A DNA stretch of 64,000 nucleotides, from the NCBI GenBank assembly GCA_016717205.1, contig JADKGC010000003.1, positions 310,001-374,000 of the forward strand, given 5' to 3'. This document shows, one piece after another, positions 10,268 to 19,959 of the stretch. Every line of letters begins with the position of its first letter. Within the stretch, counting starts at the first letter, position 1. A program made the position numbers and the translations under genes. The stretch comes from Candidatus Flexifilum breve (lineage in GTDB: Bacteria; Chloroflexota; Anaerolineae; Aggregatilineales; Phototrophicaceae). The notes beneath the pieces are model-generated. The model did no database searches. It had not been told where the DNA came from and was given only the letters and a program-made list of their open reading frames with translations.

Positions 10268-12277
10268 AAAAGCTGCTGACGCTGCTCCTCCTCTTGATCG
10301 TGCTGGCAGGTACGACCCTGCCCGCACAGGCGGTGTCACCGTACACCACGTGGACGCTCGGCCCGGGCAGTTCGCTGTGGCCGACGCAAGACGCCTATAC
10401 CCCGCTCGATCAGATCGACCTGCCCGTCGACGCGCCGGAAGACATGTTCTACGCCGCGGATGGGTCGCTCTATATCGCAGATACGGGCAACAGCCGCATC
10501 ATCAAACTCGACGCGGCCTTTCAGGTGGTTGCCGAGTATGGCGTGGATATTCTCGACGCGCCGACTGGCCTGTACGTCGACGAAGAGGGCACGCTCTACA
10601 TCGCCGACGCGGGCAAGAACACCGTCATCATCCTCGATGCTGATGGCAATCTCGTCAACGAGTTTGGCCGCCCCAGTGAACCGCTGTTCGGCGCGAATCG
10701 CGAATTCCTGCCGCGCAAAATCTCGGTCGACACGCGCAGAAACCTGTACATCGTGAGCGAAAGTTCGGTCGATGGGTTGGTCATGATGAATACGAGTGGC
10801 AATTTCATCGGCTACTTCGGCGCGAATTCCGCCGAAATGTCGCTGAAGATGATTTTGCAGCGCATGTTCCTGACCGAAGACCAGCTTGATCAGTTCATTC
10901 GCAACGAAGCAGCCTCTCCATCCAACCTTGACATTGACAATCAATCGCTGGTTTACACCATCACCGCTGGGGCGGATCGCGACAAGGCGATTCGCAAGTT
11001 CACGGTCTCCGGGCGCAACCTGTTCGACCGCTGGATGTTCGGGTCGCGCACCTTCCGTGATATCACCGTGAGCGATGACGGGCTCATGGTCACGGTGGAT
11101 CAAGAGGGTACGATCTTCGAATATGACCAGAACGGCGCGCTGCTGTTCCGGATTTGGCGGGCTGGATCGCGGTGATCAACGCCTCGGTCTGCTGAGCAAT
11201 CCGACGGCGATTGAGCGCGTTGGCGAAAACCTGTACGTGCTGGACAAAGAGAAGAACGCCGTCGTCACGTATCAGGTCACCGCCTTTGCGCGCGAACTGC
11301 ACAACGGCGTGCGACTATATATGGAAGGCTTCTATACCGAAGCCCGCCCCTTCTTCAACGATGTACTCAACTTCAATGGGCTGGTCATCCTGTCCTATGA
11401 AGCGCTGGCGAGCGCGGCCTACAAGGATTCTGATTACGCCAACGCCCTTCAGTTTTATCGGCTGGCGGAAAACCGGGCGGGGTATTCAGAAACGTTCTGG
11501 GAGCTGCGCAACGCCGTGCTGCAGCGCCATCTCGGTAACGCCATCGGCGTCATGTTCTTCGGGTGGATCGCTTTCAGCGTGTTCGGACGGTTGGAACGCC
11601 GCTACCGCTGGCTTGACCCGCTCCGCGCGTTGGGTGAACGCGCGCAAAAAATTCACCTGATCGACGACTTCGTGTTCATGTTCCGCTTCATCAAGCAGCC
11701 CATGGACAGCTTCTATTACATCAAAAAGAATCTGCGCGGGAGTCTGCTGTTTGCGGGACTGATCTACCTGTGGATTGTGATCATCCGCGTCCTCGCGCTC
11801 TATCTGACCGGCTTCGTCTTCAGTCCCTACGCAACGTGGTGGCAGATCGACGTCGAAATGGAGATCGTGTTCACGGTGGTGCCGCTCGCGCTCTGGAATA
11901 TCGCCAACTACCTGATCGCGACCATCAGCGATGGCGAAGGCAGCCTGCGCCATGTGATCATCGGCAGCGCCTACAGCCTGTTCCCCTACGTGCTGCTCGG
12001 ACTGCCCATCACACTCATCTCCAACGTGCTCACGCTCAACGAGGAGTTCATCTACAGCTTCTCGATGCAGTTGGTGTGGTTGTGGTCCGGCATCATGCTC
12101 GTCATCATGGTCAAAGAGGTGCACAACTTCTCCTTTGGGGAAACCGTGCGCAACATTCTGGCGACGCTGTTCACGATGGCGATGTTCCTGCTCACGACCT
12201 ACATCCTGTACGTGCTGTTCACACAGTTGTACGAATTTGTCGCGGCAGTTATCCGGGAGGTCGGTCTGCGTGGCTAA
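10264..12277 (+). pseudogene. NHL-repeat / Yip1-type membrane protein, interrupted by a 1-bp frameshift
   Basis: The first frame (10264-11175) has a signal peptide (ending LPAQA) and NHL/SMP-30-like beta-propeller repeats such as DMFYAADGSLYIADTGNSRI. Near 11149-11155 (CGGATTT) one extra base shifts the frame; the rest (to 12277) continues the propeller (NPTAIERVGENLYVLDKEKN), then a TPR-like helical stretch and about six membrane helices resembling Yip1 proteins. Repaired, the product is about 670 aa. There is no slippery heptamer to suggest programmed frameshifting; sequencing error or a recent mutation are the alternatives. ATGA overlap with the upstream permease supports the start. Role unknown; a sensor or accessory of the importer is possible. 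Confidence 0.8.
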
Positions 12278-14447
12278 CCTGAACCGCCTGTACCCCCATC
12301 TGACCAAACTCGCGCTCGGTACAGTGCTCTGGCTGCTGGGCGCGCTGCTGGCCGTCGGCCCGGCGCACGCGCAGACTCCGCCGCAGGATATACCCGCAAG
12401 CTACGCGCTGGTCGCCGACAACGAGACGTTTGAAATGTACCTCGATTCGGCAACGCTGGCCTTCAAACTGCGCGATAAGCGCAGCGGCTACCTGTGGCAT
12501 TCCGGCGTCGACGAAAAGCTGGAAGAAGACCGCCTCAACCGTTCATGGTTGGCGTTCGCGCAGAGCGGCATCAGCATCGAATATCTGGACAACCGCGCGA
12601 TCAACGAGCGCACATCAATCGCCAACGCGGAGCACACGCTCGACATCACGGCCATCGATCAGGGCGTATCGGCTCAGGTGACGTTCACCGAATTCGGCAT
12701 CAGCTTCACGGTGATCCTTCAGCTCGAAACCGAGGGTGTGCGCGTGGAAATTCCCGCCGCCTCGATCAGTGAAACCAGCCCCAACTATCGTCTTGGGCAA
12801 ATCTATGTGTATCCCTTCCTGGGCGCAGCGCGCGGCAGCAGCATCGACGGGTATATGCTCGTCCCCGATGGCACCGGCAGCCTCATCCACTTTGCCGACA
12901 CCACCCGCGCGCAGAACATGTTCTACGGGCGCTACTACGGTGAAGATCTCGGCATGACCGCCGTGATGCCCTACGATCCACTGGTGACGAACCCAGCGCC
13001 GATTGGCTACCCGGTCTTCGGCATAGTGCACGGTGCAGGCGAGAACGCCTTCATTTCAATTGTGGATCAAGGCGCGGCCTACGGAGAACTGCAAGTGCAT
13101 CCGGCGGGCATCATCACCAATTTCAACTTCCTGTACACGTCGTTCATCTACGCTGAACCCTACTTCCAAGCGACGAATCGTTCGGGCGCCGGGGTGACCA
13201 TCGTGCAGCGCAATCGCAACAACTTCGACGCCGTCGTGCATTTCCGCTTCCTGACCGGGACGGATGCCGATTACGTGGGCATGGCGCACAGCTACCAACA
13301 GTATCTGGTCGATAATGGACGTTTGCATCCGTTCAGCGAGAGCAACCCGAATATCGGCCTGCGGCTGGAAGTCCTCGGCGGCGACAAAGAGCAGGTGCTC
13401 TTCTGGAATCGCTTCGTCCCGATGACGACTATCAGCCAGATCGGTGACATCCTCAACGGGCTGCAACTCCCAAATCCGGAAGTGATTTACTACGGCTGGC
13501 AGCCTTACGGCGCGGCCACGATGCCACCAACCACCCTCACGCTGGAAGGCGGCCTCGGCAGCGTCGGCGACTTGGCCAACATCACTGATCAGATCGCGGC
13601 GAATGGCGGTCATCTGTCGCTGTATCTCGACCCGCAGATGGCCTATTTCCGGGAAAGCGGCTACACCGCGCGCACCGACCTTGCGATGGCAATCACGAAT
13701 ATCGATACAGAAGGCTTCAATCGCACCTACGGCTCGTATTTCACACTCGATGTGCTGAGTCAGCGCTTGAACAGCCTCGCCAGTGATATGGCGGCGCGCG
13801 TTAACAGCGGCCTAGCAATTGATGGCATGAGTTGGATGCTCTACGGCGATTTCCGCAGCAGCGCCCCGCTCAACCGGGAACAGGCGATCGACGCCTACCA
13901 GAGTCTGCTGAGCGAGACGCCGCAGCGGCTCGGGATGTACCGCCCGAACGAGTATTTCTTCGGGCTGGCGCAGGCCTATTATGATATGCCAATCGGCGAC
14001 AACGGTTATATCTACACCTCGGAATCGGTACCCTTCCTGCCGATTGTGCTGGCGGGCTACATGCCGTATTACGGGGCTGCCCTGAACTTCTCCTCCGACC
14101 AACAGGGTGACCTGCTGCGCCACGTCGAATTCGGCATCTATCCGTCGTATTTCATCACCCATGAGCCGACGGCCAATATCCTCAACACGCGCTCAAACTG
14201 GATCTATACGTCGTCGTACGAGCAGTGGGGTGACGAAATTCGCACGACCTACCAGTGGCTGAACGCGCTGCTCGCGCCGGTGCGCGGTCAGGCGATCAGC
14301 GCGCATACCCAGCTTGCCGACGGGGTGTTCGCAACCACCTACGCCAATGGTCAGCAGATCATCGTCAACTACACGGATCAGTTGTATGTGAACGGCGCGA
14401 CCGTCGTCCCGGCGCAAGACGCCCTACTTGTGGAGAGCAGCCTATGA
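12270..14447 (+). CDS. Secreted DUF5696-like protein of a carbohydrate-uptake locus
   Basis: 725 aa from the GTG at 12270, with GGGAGG at 12255-12260 nine nt upstream; it overlaps the Yip1 gene by 8 bp. A signal peptide (ending GPAHAQ) precedes a beta-rich N-terminal half (about 40-330) and a C-terminal half that looks like a TIM-barrel glycosidase fold (QLPNPEVIYYGWQPYG, GGHLSLYLDPQMAYF, ENGYIYTSESVPFLPI-like stretches). It resembles DUF5696 proteins, found with long binding proteins and Yip1 proteins in Paenibacillus-type loci. Activity is undetermined; an extracellular glycan-processing enzyme is a reasonable inference. ATGA overlap with the next permease gene. Confidence 0.78.
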   Translation: MANLNRLYPHLTKLALGTVLWLLGALLAVGPAHAQTPPQDIPASYALVADNETFEMYLDSATLAFKLRDKRSGYLWHSGVDEKLEEDRLNRSWLAFAQSGISIEYLDNRAINERTSIANAEHTLDITAIDQGVSAQVTFTEFGISFTVILQLETEGVRVEIPAASISETSPNYRLGQIYVYPFLGAARGSSIDGYMLVPDGTGSLIHFADTTRAQNMFYGRYYGEDLGMTAVMPYDPLVTNPAPIGYPVFGIVHGAGENAFISIVDQGAAYGELQVHPAGIITNFNFLYTSFIYAEPYFQATNRSGAGVTIVQRNRNNFDAVVHFRFLTGTDADYVGMAHSYQQYLVDNGRLHPFSESNPNIGLRLEVLGGDKEQVLFWNRFVPMTTISQIGDILNGLQLPNPEVIYYGWQPYGAATMPPTTLTLEGGLGSVGDLANITDQIAANGGHLSLYLDPQMAYFRESGYTARTDLAMAITNIDTEGFNRTYGSYFTLDVLSQRLNSLASDMAARVNSGLAIDGMSWMLYGDFRSSAPLNREQAIDAYQSLLSETPQRLGMYRPNEYFFGLAQAYYDMPIGDNGYIYTSESVPFLPIVLAGYMPYYGAALNFSSDQQGDLLRHVEFGIYPSYFITHEPTANILNTRSNWIYTSSYEQWGDEIRTTYQWLNALLAPVRGQAISAHTQLADGVFATTYANGQQIIVNYTDQLYVNGATVVPAQDALLVESSL

Positions 14448-15331
14448 CCAGTCGCACTCCGGTTCGCCGCGAAGTCAGTCTCCGCACCCGCGAGGCTCTG
14501 CACGGCTACGGTTTCGTCCTCATCTGGGTGATCGGTTTTCTGCTGTTCACGCTGCTGCCGCTCGCCGAAACGCTGCGCTACAGCTTCAATCAGGTCACAG
14601 TGGCGGCCACCAGCATCGACCTGCGCTTTGTCGACTGGGCGAACTATACGCGCGGACTGTTCACCGACCCGAACTTCGTCGAACTACTGATCGCCTACAC
14701 CGTCGAAACGCTCGTGTCGATCCCCATCGTGCTGATCTTCGCCATGATCATCGCAATGTTCCTGAACCTCAAGTTCCGGCTCAAAGGGCTGTTCCGCGTC
14801 ATCTTCTTCCTGCCGATCGTCATCACCAGCGGCCCGGTGATCCGCGAACTGACGGCACAAGGCGCTGCCACCGCACCGGGGATCGCCAACCTGCCCGCCG
14901 TGCAGACCTTCCTCGAAGACCTACCCCGCGCGCTGCGGACCCCAGTCGAATACCTGCTGACCTCGTTCGTGCTCATTCTGTGGTTCTCCGGCGTGCAGAT
15001 TCTGATCTACCTGTCGAGCCTGCAAAAAGTCGACCGCAGCATTTATGAGGCCGCGTCGATTGACGGCGCCTCGGGTTGGGAAATGTTCTGGAAGATCACG
15101 CTGCCCTCACTGTCGACGGCGACGCTGGTCAATGCCATCTATACCATCGTCACGCTCTCGCACTTCTCCGAAAACAAGGTCATCCGCTACATCTATGACC
15201 AGATGTACGACGTGCAGGGCGGCATCGGCTACGCCAGCGCGATGGCCTTCATCTATTTCGTCGTCATGGTCATCCTGCTCGTGATTATGTATCTCGTCTT
15301 GGGTCAATGGGCGCGCCGGGGGTCACGATGA
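14444..15331 (+). CDS. Sugar ABC transporter permease (MalF/UgpA-like), second pair
   Basis: 295 aa starting at the ATG at 14444, which overlaps the upstream TGA (ATGA); in-frame starts further upstream lie inside the previous gene. Six helices and the EAA motif EAASIDGASGWEMFWKITLP. Together with the next gene it is a second complete permease pair in the operon, so the locus codes for two importers or one binding system with alternative channels. Confidence 0.92.
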   Translation: MTSRTPVRREVSLRTREALHGYGFVLIWVIGFLLFTLLPLAETLRYSFNQVTVAATSIDLRFVDWANYTRGLFTDPNFVELLIAYTVETLVSIPIVLIFAMIIAMFLNLKFRLKGLFRVIFFLPIVITSGPVIRELTAQGAATAPGIANLPAVQTFLEDLPRALRTPVEYLLTSFVLILWFSGVQILIYLSSLQKVDRSIYEAASIDGASGWEMFWKITLPSLSTATLVNAIYTIVTLSHFSENKVIRYIYDQMYDVQGGIGYASAMAFIYFVVMVILLVIMYLVLGQWARRGSR

Positions 15332-16272
15332 TGCAGCAAGTCCTCCACCACCCCGCCGTCGAACGCGCGCGGGGCATCCTGTTCGGCGGTCGCGATCATC
15401 GCGGCATCACCATGAGTATGGCGCTGTACGCCGTGCTCATCGCCATCGGCTTCGTGTATTTACAGCCACTGCTGTTCATGTTCATCACCAGCATCAAAAA
15501 CCCGAGCGACCTGCTCAACCCGATGGTGCAGTGGGTGCCGACGGAGTTGTTCCTCGGCAACTATGACAAAGGGCTGCGCGTGTTGTCGTATCCGGACACA
15601 CTGCTCACCTCCACGCTCATCAGCGTGATTCCCTCGGCGCTGCAGACGGTCGTCGCGTCAATTGTGGGCTATGGTCTGGCGCGGTATCGCTTCTGGGGTA
15701 AGCCGATTGTGTTCATTCTGCTGCTGGCAACGTTCATCATCCCGCCGCAGAACACCGTCATCCCACAAATGCTGACGTACCGCAATCTCGGACTGCTCGG
15801 CAATCCGCTCGCGCTGATTCTGCCCGCGATCCTCGGTCAGGGCTTCCGCAGTCCGATCTTCATCCTCATCTTCTACCAGAGCTTCCTCTCGCTGCCCAAG
15901 GTACTGGAAGAATCCGCGCGACTGGACGGGGCGACCGATTTCTACATCTTCCGCAAAATCGCCGTGCCGACCGCGCTTCCGGCGTACATCGTCTCGTTCA
16001 TCTTCTCGATTGTGTGGTACTGGAACGAGACGTTCCTCACCGGCATTTTCCTCGAAGGCGGCGTGACGACCCTGCCCATGCAGTTGTCGCGCTTTGTGCA
16101 GGCTTACGAAAACCTGTATCCACCGGGGACGGTCAACATCTTTGATCGCTTGAACGAAGCGGTCAAAATGAGTGGTACATTCCTCAACATTCTGCCGCTC
16201 CTCGTGATGTACTTTGTTTTGCAGCGCTGGTTCGTGGAGTCGGTTGAAATGACCGGCGTTACCGGCGAATAA
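15328..16272 (+). CDS. Sugar ABC transporter permease (MalG/UgpE-like), second pair
   Basis: 314 aa from the ATG at 15328, overlapping the previous stop; a second ATG follows directly at 15331. Six helices; the EAA loop is slightly degenerate (EESARLDGATDFYIFRKIAV). Last gene of the nine-gene operon, followed by a strong terminator at 16300. Confidence 0.92.
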   Translation: MMQQVLHHPAVERARGILFGGRDHRGITMSMALYAVLIAIGFVYLQPLLFMFITSIKNPSDLLNPMVQWVPTELFLGNYDKGLRVLSYPDTLLTSTLISVIPSALQTVVASIVGYGLARYRFWGKPIVFILLLATFIIPPQNTVIPQMLTYRNLGLLGNPLALILPAILGQGFRSPIFILIFYQSFLSLPKVLEESARLDGATDFYIFRKIAVPTALPAYIVSFIFSIVWYWNETFLTGIFLEGGVTTLPMQLSRFVQAYENLYPPGTVNIFDRLNEAVKMSGTFLNILPLLVMYFVLQRWFVESVEMTGVTGE

Positions 16273-16299
16273 ACGCTCTCCCGTAAACCCCTTTTTGAA

Positions 16300-16338
16300 C
16301 AAAACCGCCCGGTCGAACGTTGACCGGGCGGTTTTGTT
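16300..16338. terminator. Rho-independent terminator ending the GH94/ABC operon
   Basis: AAAACCGCCCGGTC and GACCGGGCGGTTTT form a perfect 14-bp stem around a 7-nt loop, with A-rich and T-rich flanks, so it can work in both directions. It lies about 30 bp after the last permease gene. Confidence 0.93.
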
Positions 16339-16403
16339 TCCAGGTAGGGCCCGTGGGAATCTTATGGACAGCAGCGTTTTGTCCACGCCGTGTGAGCAAA
16401 AAC

Positions 16404-16441
16404 TTGACAACTTCTCCGCCTCTGCATAAGATTACACGTGT
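16404..16441 (+). promoter_or_regulatory. Promoter and possible operator of the second LacI/ABC locus
   Basis: TTGACA at 16404-16409 and TAAGAT at 16427-16432 are 17 nt apart. The 8-bp palindrome ACACGTGT at 16434-16441 sits right after the -10, the same place as the operator of the first locus, so autorepression by the following LacI gene is plausible. About 150 bp of untranslated leader separate it from the start at 16590; nothing else is recognised in 16442-16575. Confidence 0.6.
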
Positions 16442-16589
16442 CAGGTGATTCGTGCAATTAAACTATTTTCTGGTCATTAGTGGTTATTCCGATGATCTTT
16501 ATTGGATGGTCTGCGGCTTTGAGTACATCGTCGGCGCCCGTCGTCGTGTATGATTCTGTCGGGTATTACGTCCCGAAGGAGTAAGCACG

Positions 16590-17618
16590 ATGAAACGTCC
16601 GACACAACATGACGTCGCTCGCATGGCCGGGGTCTCCCGCGCGACCGTTTCCTACGTTTTGAACGATCAGGACGGCGGACGCATTCCAATCTCGGCAGAA
16701 ACCCGACAGCGCGTCCTCGATGCCATTGCCGATCTCGGCTATGAGGTCGATGCCCGCGCGCAGGCCCTGCGCAGCGGCGAAACCAAAACGATCGGCGTGC
16801 TGCTGCCGCTGTACGAGAATCCGTTTTTCTGGCAGATGCTCGTCGGCATTTCCGCCGAGGCCGAAGCGCATGGTTACAGCCTGCTGCTGGCGCACAACCC
16901 CCTGACACCTGAACAGGAAAACCAGAGTATTCGCGAACTCGCCGAACAACGGGTTGATGGGCTCATCATGTTGATCGGCTTTAAGCAGTTGTCCGAACAG
17001 GTCACCGCGCAGCTCAAACGTTCCGCGCGCCCGATTGTCGAAATCTCAGGGAGTCTTTCGGAGTTCGACTATGTGCATCAGGGTTATGGAGCGGGCACGC
17101 TGGCGCTGATGGCGCATCTGCTCGAACTTGGGCACCAGCGCATCGGCTTCGTCTACGGCGTGGACGTGCCCGAACAAGGCTATGACCGTCTGGAAGCCTA
17201 TCGCCAGTCCTTAGCCAACGCCGGGCTCCCGTACGACGACTCGCTGGTGATTCGCTGCGGCCAGCGTCTGGAAGATGGTTACCGCGCCACGCTGGAACTG
17301 CTCAAACGCGCGGATCGCCCGACCGCCCTGCTCACCATCAACGACCTGCAGGGGATCGCCGCGCTGCGGGCCGCCGCCGATCTCGGGCTGCGCGTGCCCG
17401 CTGATGTGTCCATCGCCAGTTTTGACAATATCCCGTTTGCTTCGTACTCGGTCCCCCGGTTGACCACGGTCACGGGCAGCCCGGAGCAAAACGGTCGCGA
17501 TGCCGTGCGCCTGTTGCTCCGGCGTCTTGCCGAACCGAATTGGGCACCGGAAGTGATCGAGAGCGGTTGGCAGTTGATCGTGCGGGAGTCAACCGGGCCT
17601 GCGCCGATCAGCCGGTGA
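16590..17618 (+). CDS. LacI-family transcriptional regulator
   Basis: 342 aa, full length for the family. The N-terminal helix-turn-helix (HDVARMAGVSRATVSYVLND) and hinge are followed by the sugar-binding effector domain with the conserved DVSIASFDNIPFA segment. GGAG lies about 10 nt before the ATG. It heads a locus with binding protein and two permeases in the same direction and probably controls it. Ligand unknown. Confidence 0.94.
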   Translation: MKRPTQHDVARMAGVSRATVSYVLNDQDGGRIPISAETRQRVLDAIADLGYEVDARAQALRSGETKTIGVLLPLYENPFFWQMLVGISAEAEAHGYSLLLAHNPLTPEQENQSIRELAEQRVDGLIMLIGFKQLSEQVTAQLKRSARPIVEISGSLSEFDYVHQGYGAGTLALMAHLLELGHQRIGFVYGVDVPEQGYDRLEAYRQSLANAGLPYDDSLVIRCGQRLEDGYRATLELLKRADRPTALLTINDLQGIAALRAAADLGLRVPADVSIASFDNIPFASYSVPRLTTVTGSPEQNGRDAVRLLLRRLAEPNWAPEVIESGWQLIVRESTGPAPISR

Positions 17619-17706
17619 CCGCAGAGAGCACTACTTAACTTTTGTGAACAGACGCGCCTCCGGACGCGTTTGGGAAAAACTTACATCGTTCTAGGGAGTA
17701 TTTCGC

Positions 17707-18984
17707 ATGAAAACGAAAGTGCTTTTTCTTCTTCTCGTATTGGTGCTGAGCATTTCAGCAGTTTCCGCACAGGATGCTGTCAACCTGACGTATTTGGTCG
17801 ACGACAGCCAGAACAGTCAGGACATGGCCAAGGCGCTCACCGACGCTTACACCGCGCTTTACCCGAACGTCACGTTCACGATTGAAAGCCGTCCCGGCGG
17901 CACCGAAGGCGATAACATCGTCAAGACCCGCCTCGCCACCAGCGACATGACCGACATCTTCTTCTACAACTCCGGTTCGCTGCTGCAGGCGCTCAACCCA
18001 ACGCAGACGCTGGTCGATCTGTCGGATCAGGCGTTCATCGCCAACATTCAGGAATCGTTCCTGCCGACCGTGTCGCAGGGCGATGGAATCTACGGCGTAC
18101 CCACGGGCACGGCGATGGGCGGCGGCATCCTCTACAACAAGGCCGTCTACGAAGAACTTGGCCTGAGCGTCCCGACTACGTGGGAAGAGTTCGCGGCGAA
18201 CAACGCAGCGCTCCTCGAAGCGGGCATTCCGCCGGTCCTCGCGACTTTCGGCGATACGTGGACGTCGCAGTTGTTCGTCCTCGCCGACTACTACAATGTC
18301 GAACAGCAGGCTCCGGGCTTCGCCGATGCTTACACCGCCAATGAAGCGAAGTACGCGACCACCCCGGCGGCGCTCGCGGGCTTCCAGTACCTGCAGCAGG
18401 GTTACGAACAGGGTTGGTGGCAGCAGGATTACGCGACCACGCGTTTCGAACAGGGTCTGTCGCTGCTGGCCAATGGCGAAGTCGCGCACTTCCCCATGCT
18501 GACCTTCGCGCTCTCCACCATCGCCACCAACTTCCCAGATCAGGCGAACGACATCGGCTTCTTCGCGCAGCCCGGCCCCAGCGCGGATGCGAACGGCGCG
18601 ACGATCTGGATGCCTGCGGGCACGTACATCCCCGTGACCACCACGGGCGCGAAGCTCGAAGCCGCCCTCGGATTCCTCGGCTTCATCGCTTCAGTGGAAG
18701 GCGTGGACGCGATCACCGCCATGGTGCCGCCGAATGGCCCATATCTGATCAAGGACTCGACGCTGCCCGACACGGTGCTGCCCGCCGTGCAGGATCTCGC
18801 AGCCTACATCGACTCGGGCAACTCCTACCCGGCACTGGAGTTCCTCTCGCCGATCAAGGGGCCGAACCTCGAACAACTGTGCGTGGCCGTCGGCACGGGT
18901 CAGATGAGCGCGGAAGAAGCCGCCGCCAACTACGACCTCGACGTCGAGCGTCAGGCGCAGCAGCTCGGCCTGCCCGGCTGGTAA
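17707..18984 (+). CDS. Sugar ABC transporter substrate-binding protein (family 1)
   Basis: 425 aa. The signal peptide covers residues 1 to about 21 (VSAQDAV); the mature protein has the family-1 fold with a tandem Ser/Gln opening (DDSQNSQDMA), YGVPTGTAMGGGILYNKAVY and C-terminal helices. GGGAG lies 10 nt before the ATG. It is 88 bp after its regulator and is followed by a hairpin that should favour its expression over the permeases. Confidence 0.93.
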   Translation: MKTKVLFLLLVLVLSISAVSAQDAVNLTYLVDDSQNSQDMAKALTDAYTALYPNVTFTIESRPGGTEGDNIVKTRLATSDMTDIFFYNSGSLLQALNPTQTLVDLSDQAFIANIQESFLPTVSQGDGIYGVPTGTAMGGGILYNKAVYEELGLSVPTTWEEFAANNAALLEAGIPPVLATFGDTWTSQLFVLADYYNVEQQAPGFADAYTANEAKYATTPAALAGFQYLQQGYEQGWWQQDYATTRFEQGLSLLANGEVAHFPMLTFALSTIATNFPDQANDIGFFAQPGPSADANGATIWMPAGTYIPVTTTGAKLEAALGFLGFIASVEGVDAITAMVPPNGPYLIKDSTLPDTVLPAVQDLAAYIDSGNSYPALEFLSPIKGPNLEQLCVAVGTGQMSAEEAAANYDLDVERQAQQLGLPGW

Positions 18985-19018
18985 ACGGCAGTCCGTAAGG
19001 AAATCAACTTGTGTGAGG

Positions 19019-19047
19019 GACTGGCCGCTGCGGCGGTCAGTCTTTCT
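19019..19047 (+). terminator. Attenuator-like hairpin between binding protein and permeases
   Basis: GACTGGCCGC and GCGGTCAGTC form a 10-bp stem with one wobble pair and a 4-nt loop, followed by TTTCT. Its place suggests partial termination or mRNA processing rather than a full stop. Confidence 0.6.
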
Positions 19048-19077
19048 ACGCTATGCACCCGCTGACTGAGAGGTCGT

Positions 19078-19959
19078 ATGCAAATCGAGACTCGTCCCAA
19101 GACCGTTCTGCGGACGTATCCGCGCTGGTTCTACCTGCCTGCCGCTATTGTGTTCGGGATCTTCTTCGTCATTCCGACGCTGCTGGCCTTTTATTTCAGC
19201 CTCACCCGCTGGACGCTGTTCGATGCCACGTTCATCGGCCTGGATAATTACGAACGTTTCTTTAACGACCCGCAGCTGACCGCCGGGCTGCGCAATACGA
19301 TTATTTATGCCATCATGACCAGCGGTCTCAAAGTGCTTATCTCCCTGCCCCTCGCCATGCTGCTCACCTCGCGGCTCAAGCTGAAGGGTCTGCTGCGCAG
19401 CATCATCTTCTTCCCGGTGCTCGTCAGCACGATTGCGGTGGGCATCACCTTCGGCGCGTTGATGCAGCCATCCATCGGCCTGATCAACACCGTGATCGGC
19501 GCAATCGGTCTGGCTAAGCCGGACTGGCTCGGCAATCCGGGGCTCGCGCTGTTCTCGGTCGCGCTGGTCGACGTGTGGAAGGGTCTCGGCATCGCCACGG
19601 TGATCTTCATCGCCGGCATTCTTTCGATTCCCAATGACTACTTCGAAGCGGCGCGCTTGGAGGGCGGTTTCTGGGTCAAGTTCCGCTATGTGATTCTTCC
19701 GCTCTCGCGCAATGCCGCTTTCACCGTGATTCTGCTGTCGTTTATCGGCGGGCTGCGCTCCTTTGACTTAATCTGGACGATGACCAAAGGCGGCCCCGGT
19801 TTCGCCTCCGATGTGCTCACCTCCGTGATCTACAAGCAGTATCAGGCGGGCTTTTACGGGCTTTCGACCGCGGGCAATGTCGTGCTGTTCGTCCTCGTGA
19901 CCGTGATCGTCTACCCGTTGATGCGCTTCTTCAATCGCCGCGAGCTGGAGGAACTATGA
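19078..19959 (+). CDS. Sugar ABC transporter permease (MalF/UgpA-like)
   Basis: 293 aa, six helices, with the EAA-type loop FEAARLEGGFWVKFRYVILP near residue 190. The typical tryptophan-rich start (YFSLTRWTLFD) is present. It shares ATGA with the next gene and belongs with the binding protein at 17707. Confidence 0.93.
   Translation: MQIETRPKTVLRTYPRWFYLPAAIVFGIFFVIPTLLAFYFSLTRWTLFDATFIGLDNYERFFNDPQLTAGLRNTIIYAIMTSGLKVLISLPLAMLLTSRLKLKGLLRSIIFFPVLVSTIAVGITFGALMQPSIGLINTVIGAIGLAKPDWLGNPGLALFSVALVDVWKGLGIATVIFIAGILSIPNDYFEAARLEGGFWVKFRYVILPLSRNAAFTVILLSFIGGLRSFDLIWTMTKGGPGFASDVLTSVIYKQYQAGFYGLSTAGNVVLFVLVTVIVYPLMRFFNRRELEEL

Noticed and set aside
11140..11175. Programmed ribosomal frameshift in the NHL/Yip1 gene
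   Set aside because: No slippery heptamer, no internal Shine-Dalgarno at suitable distance and no clear downstream structure.
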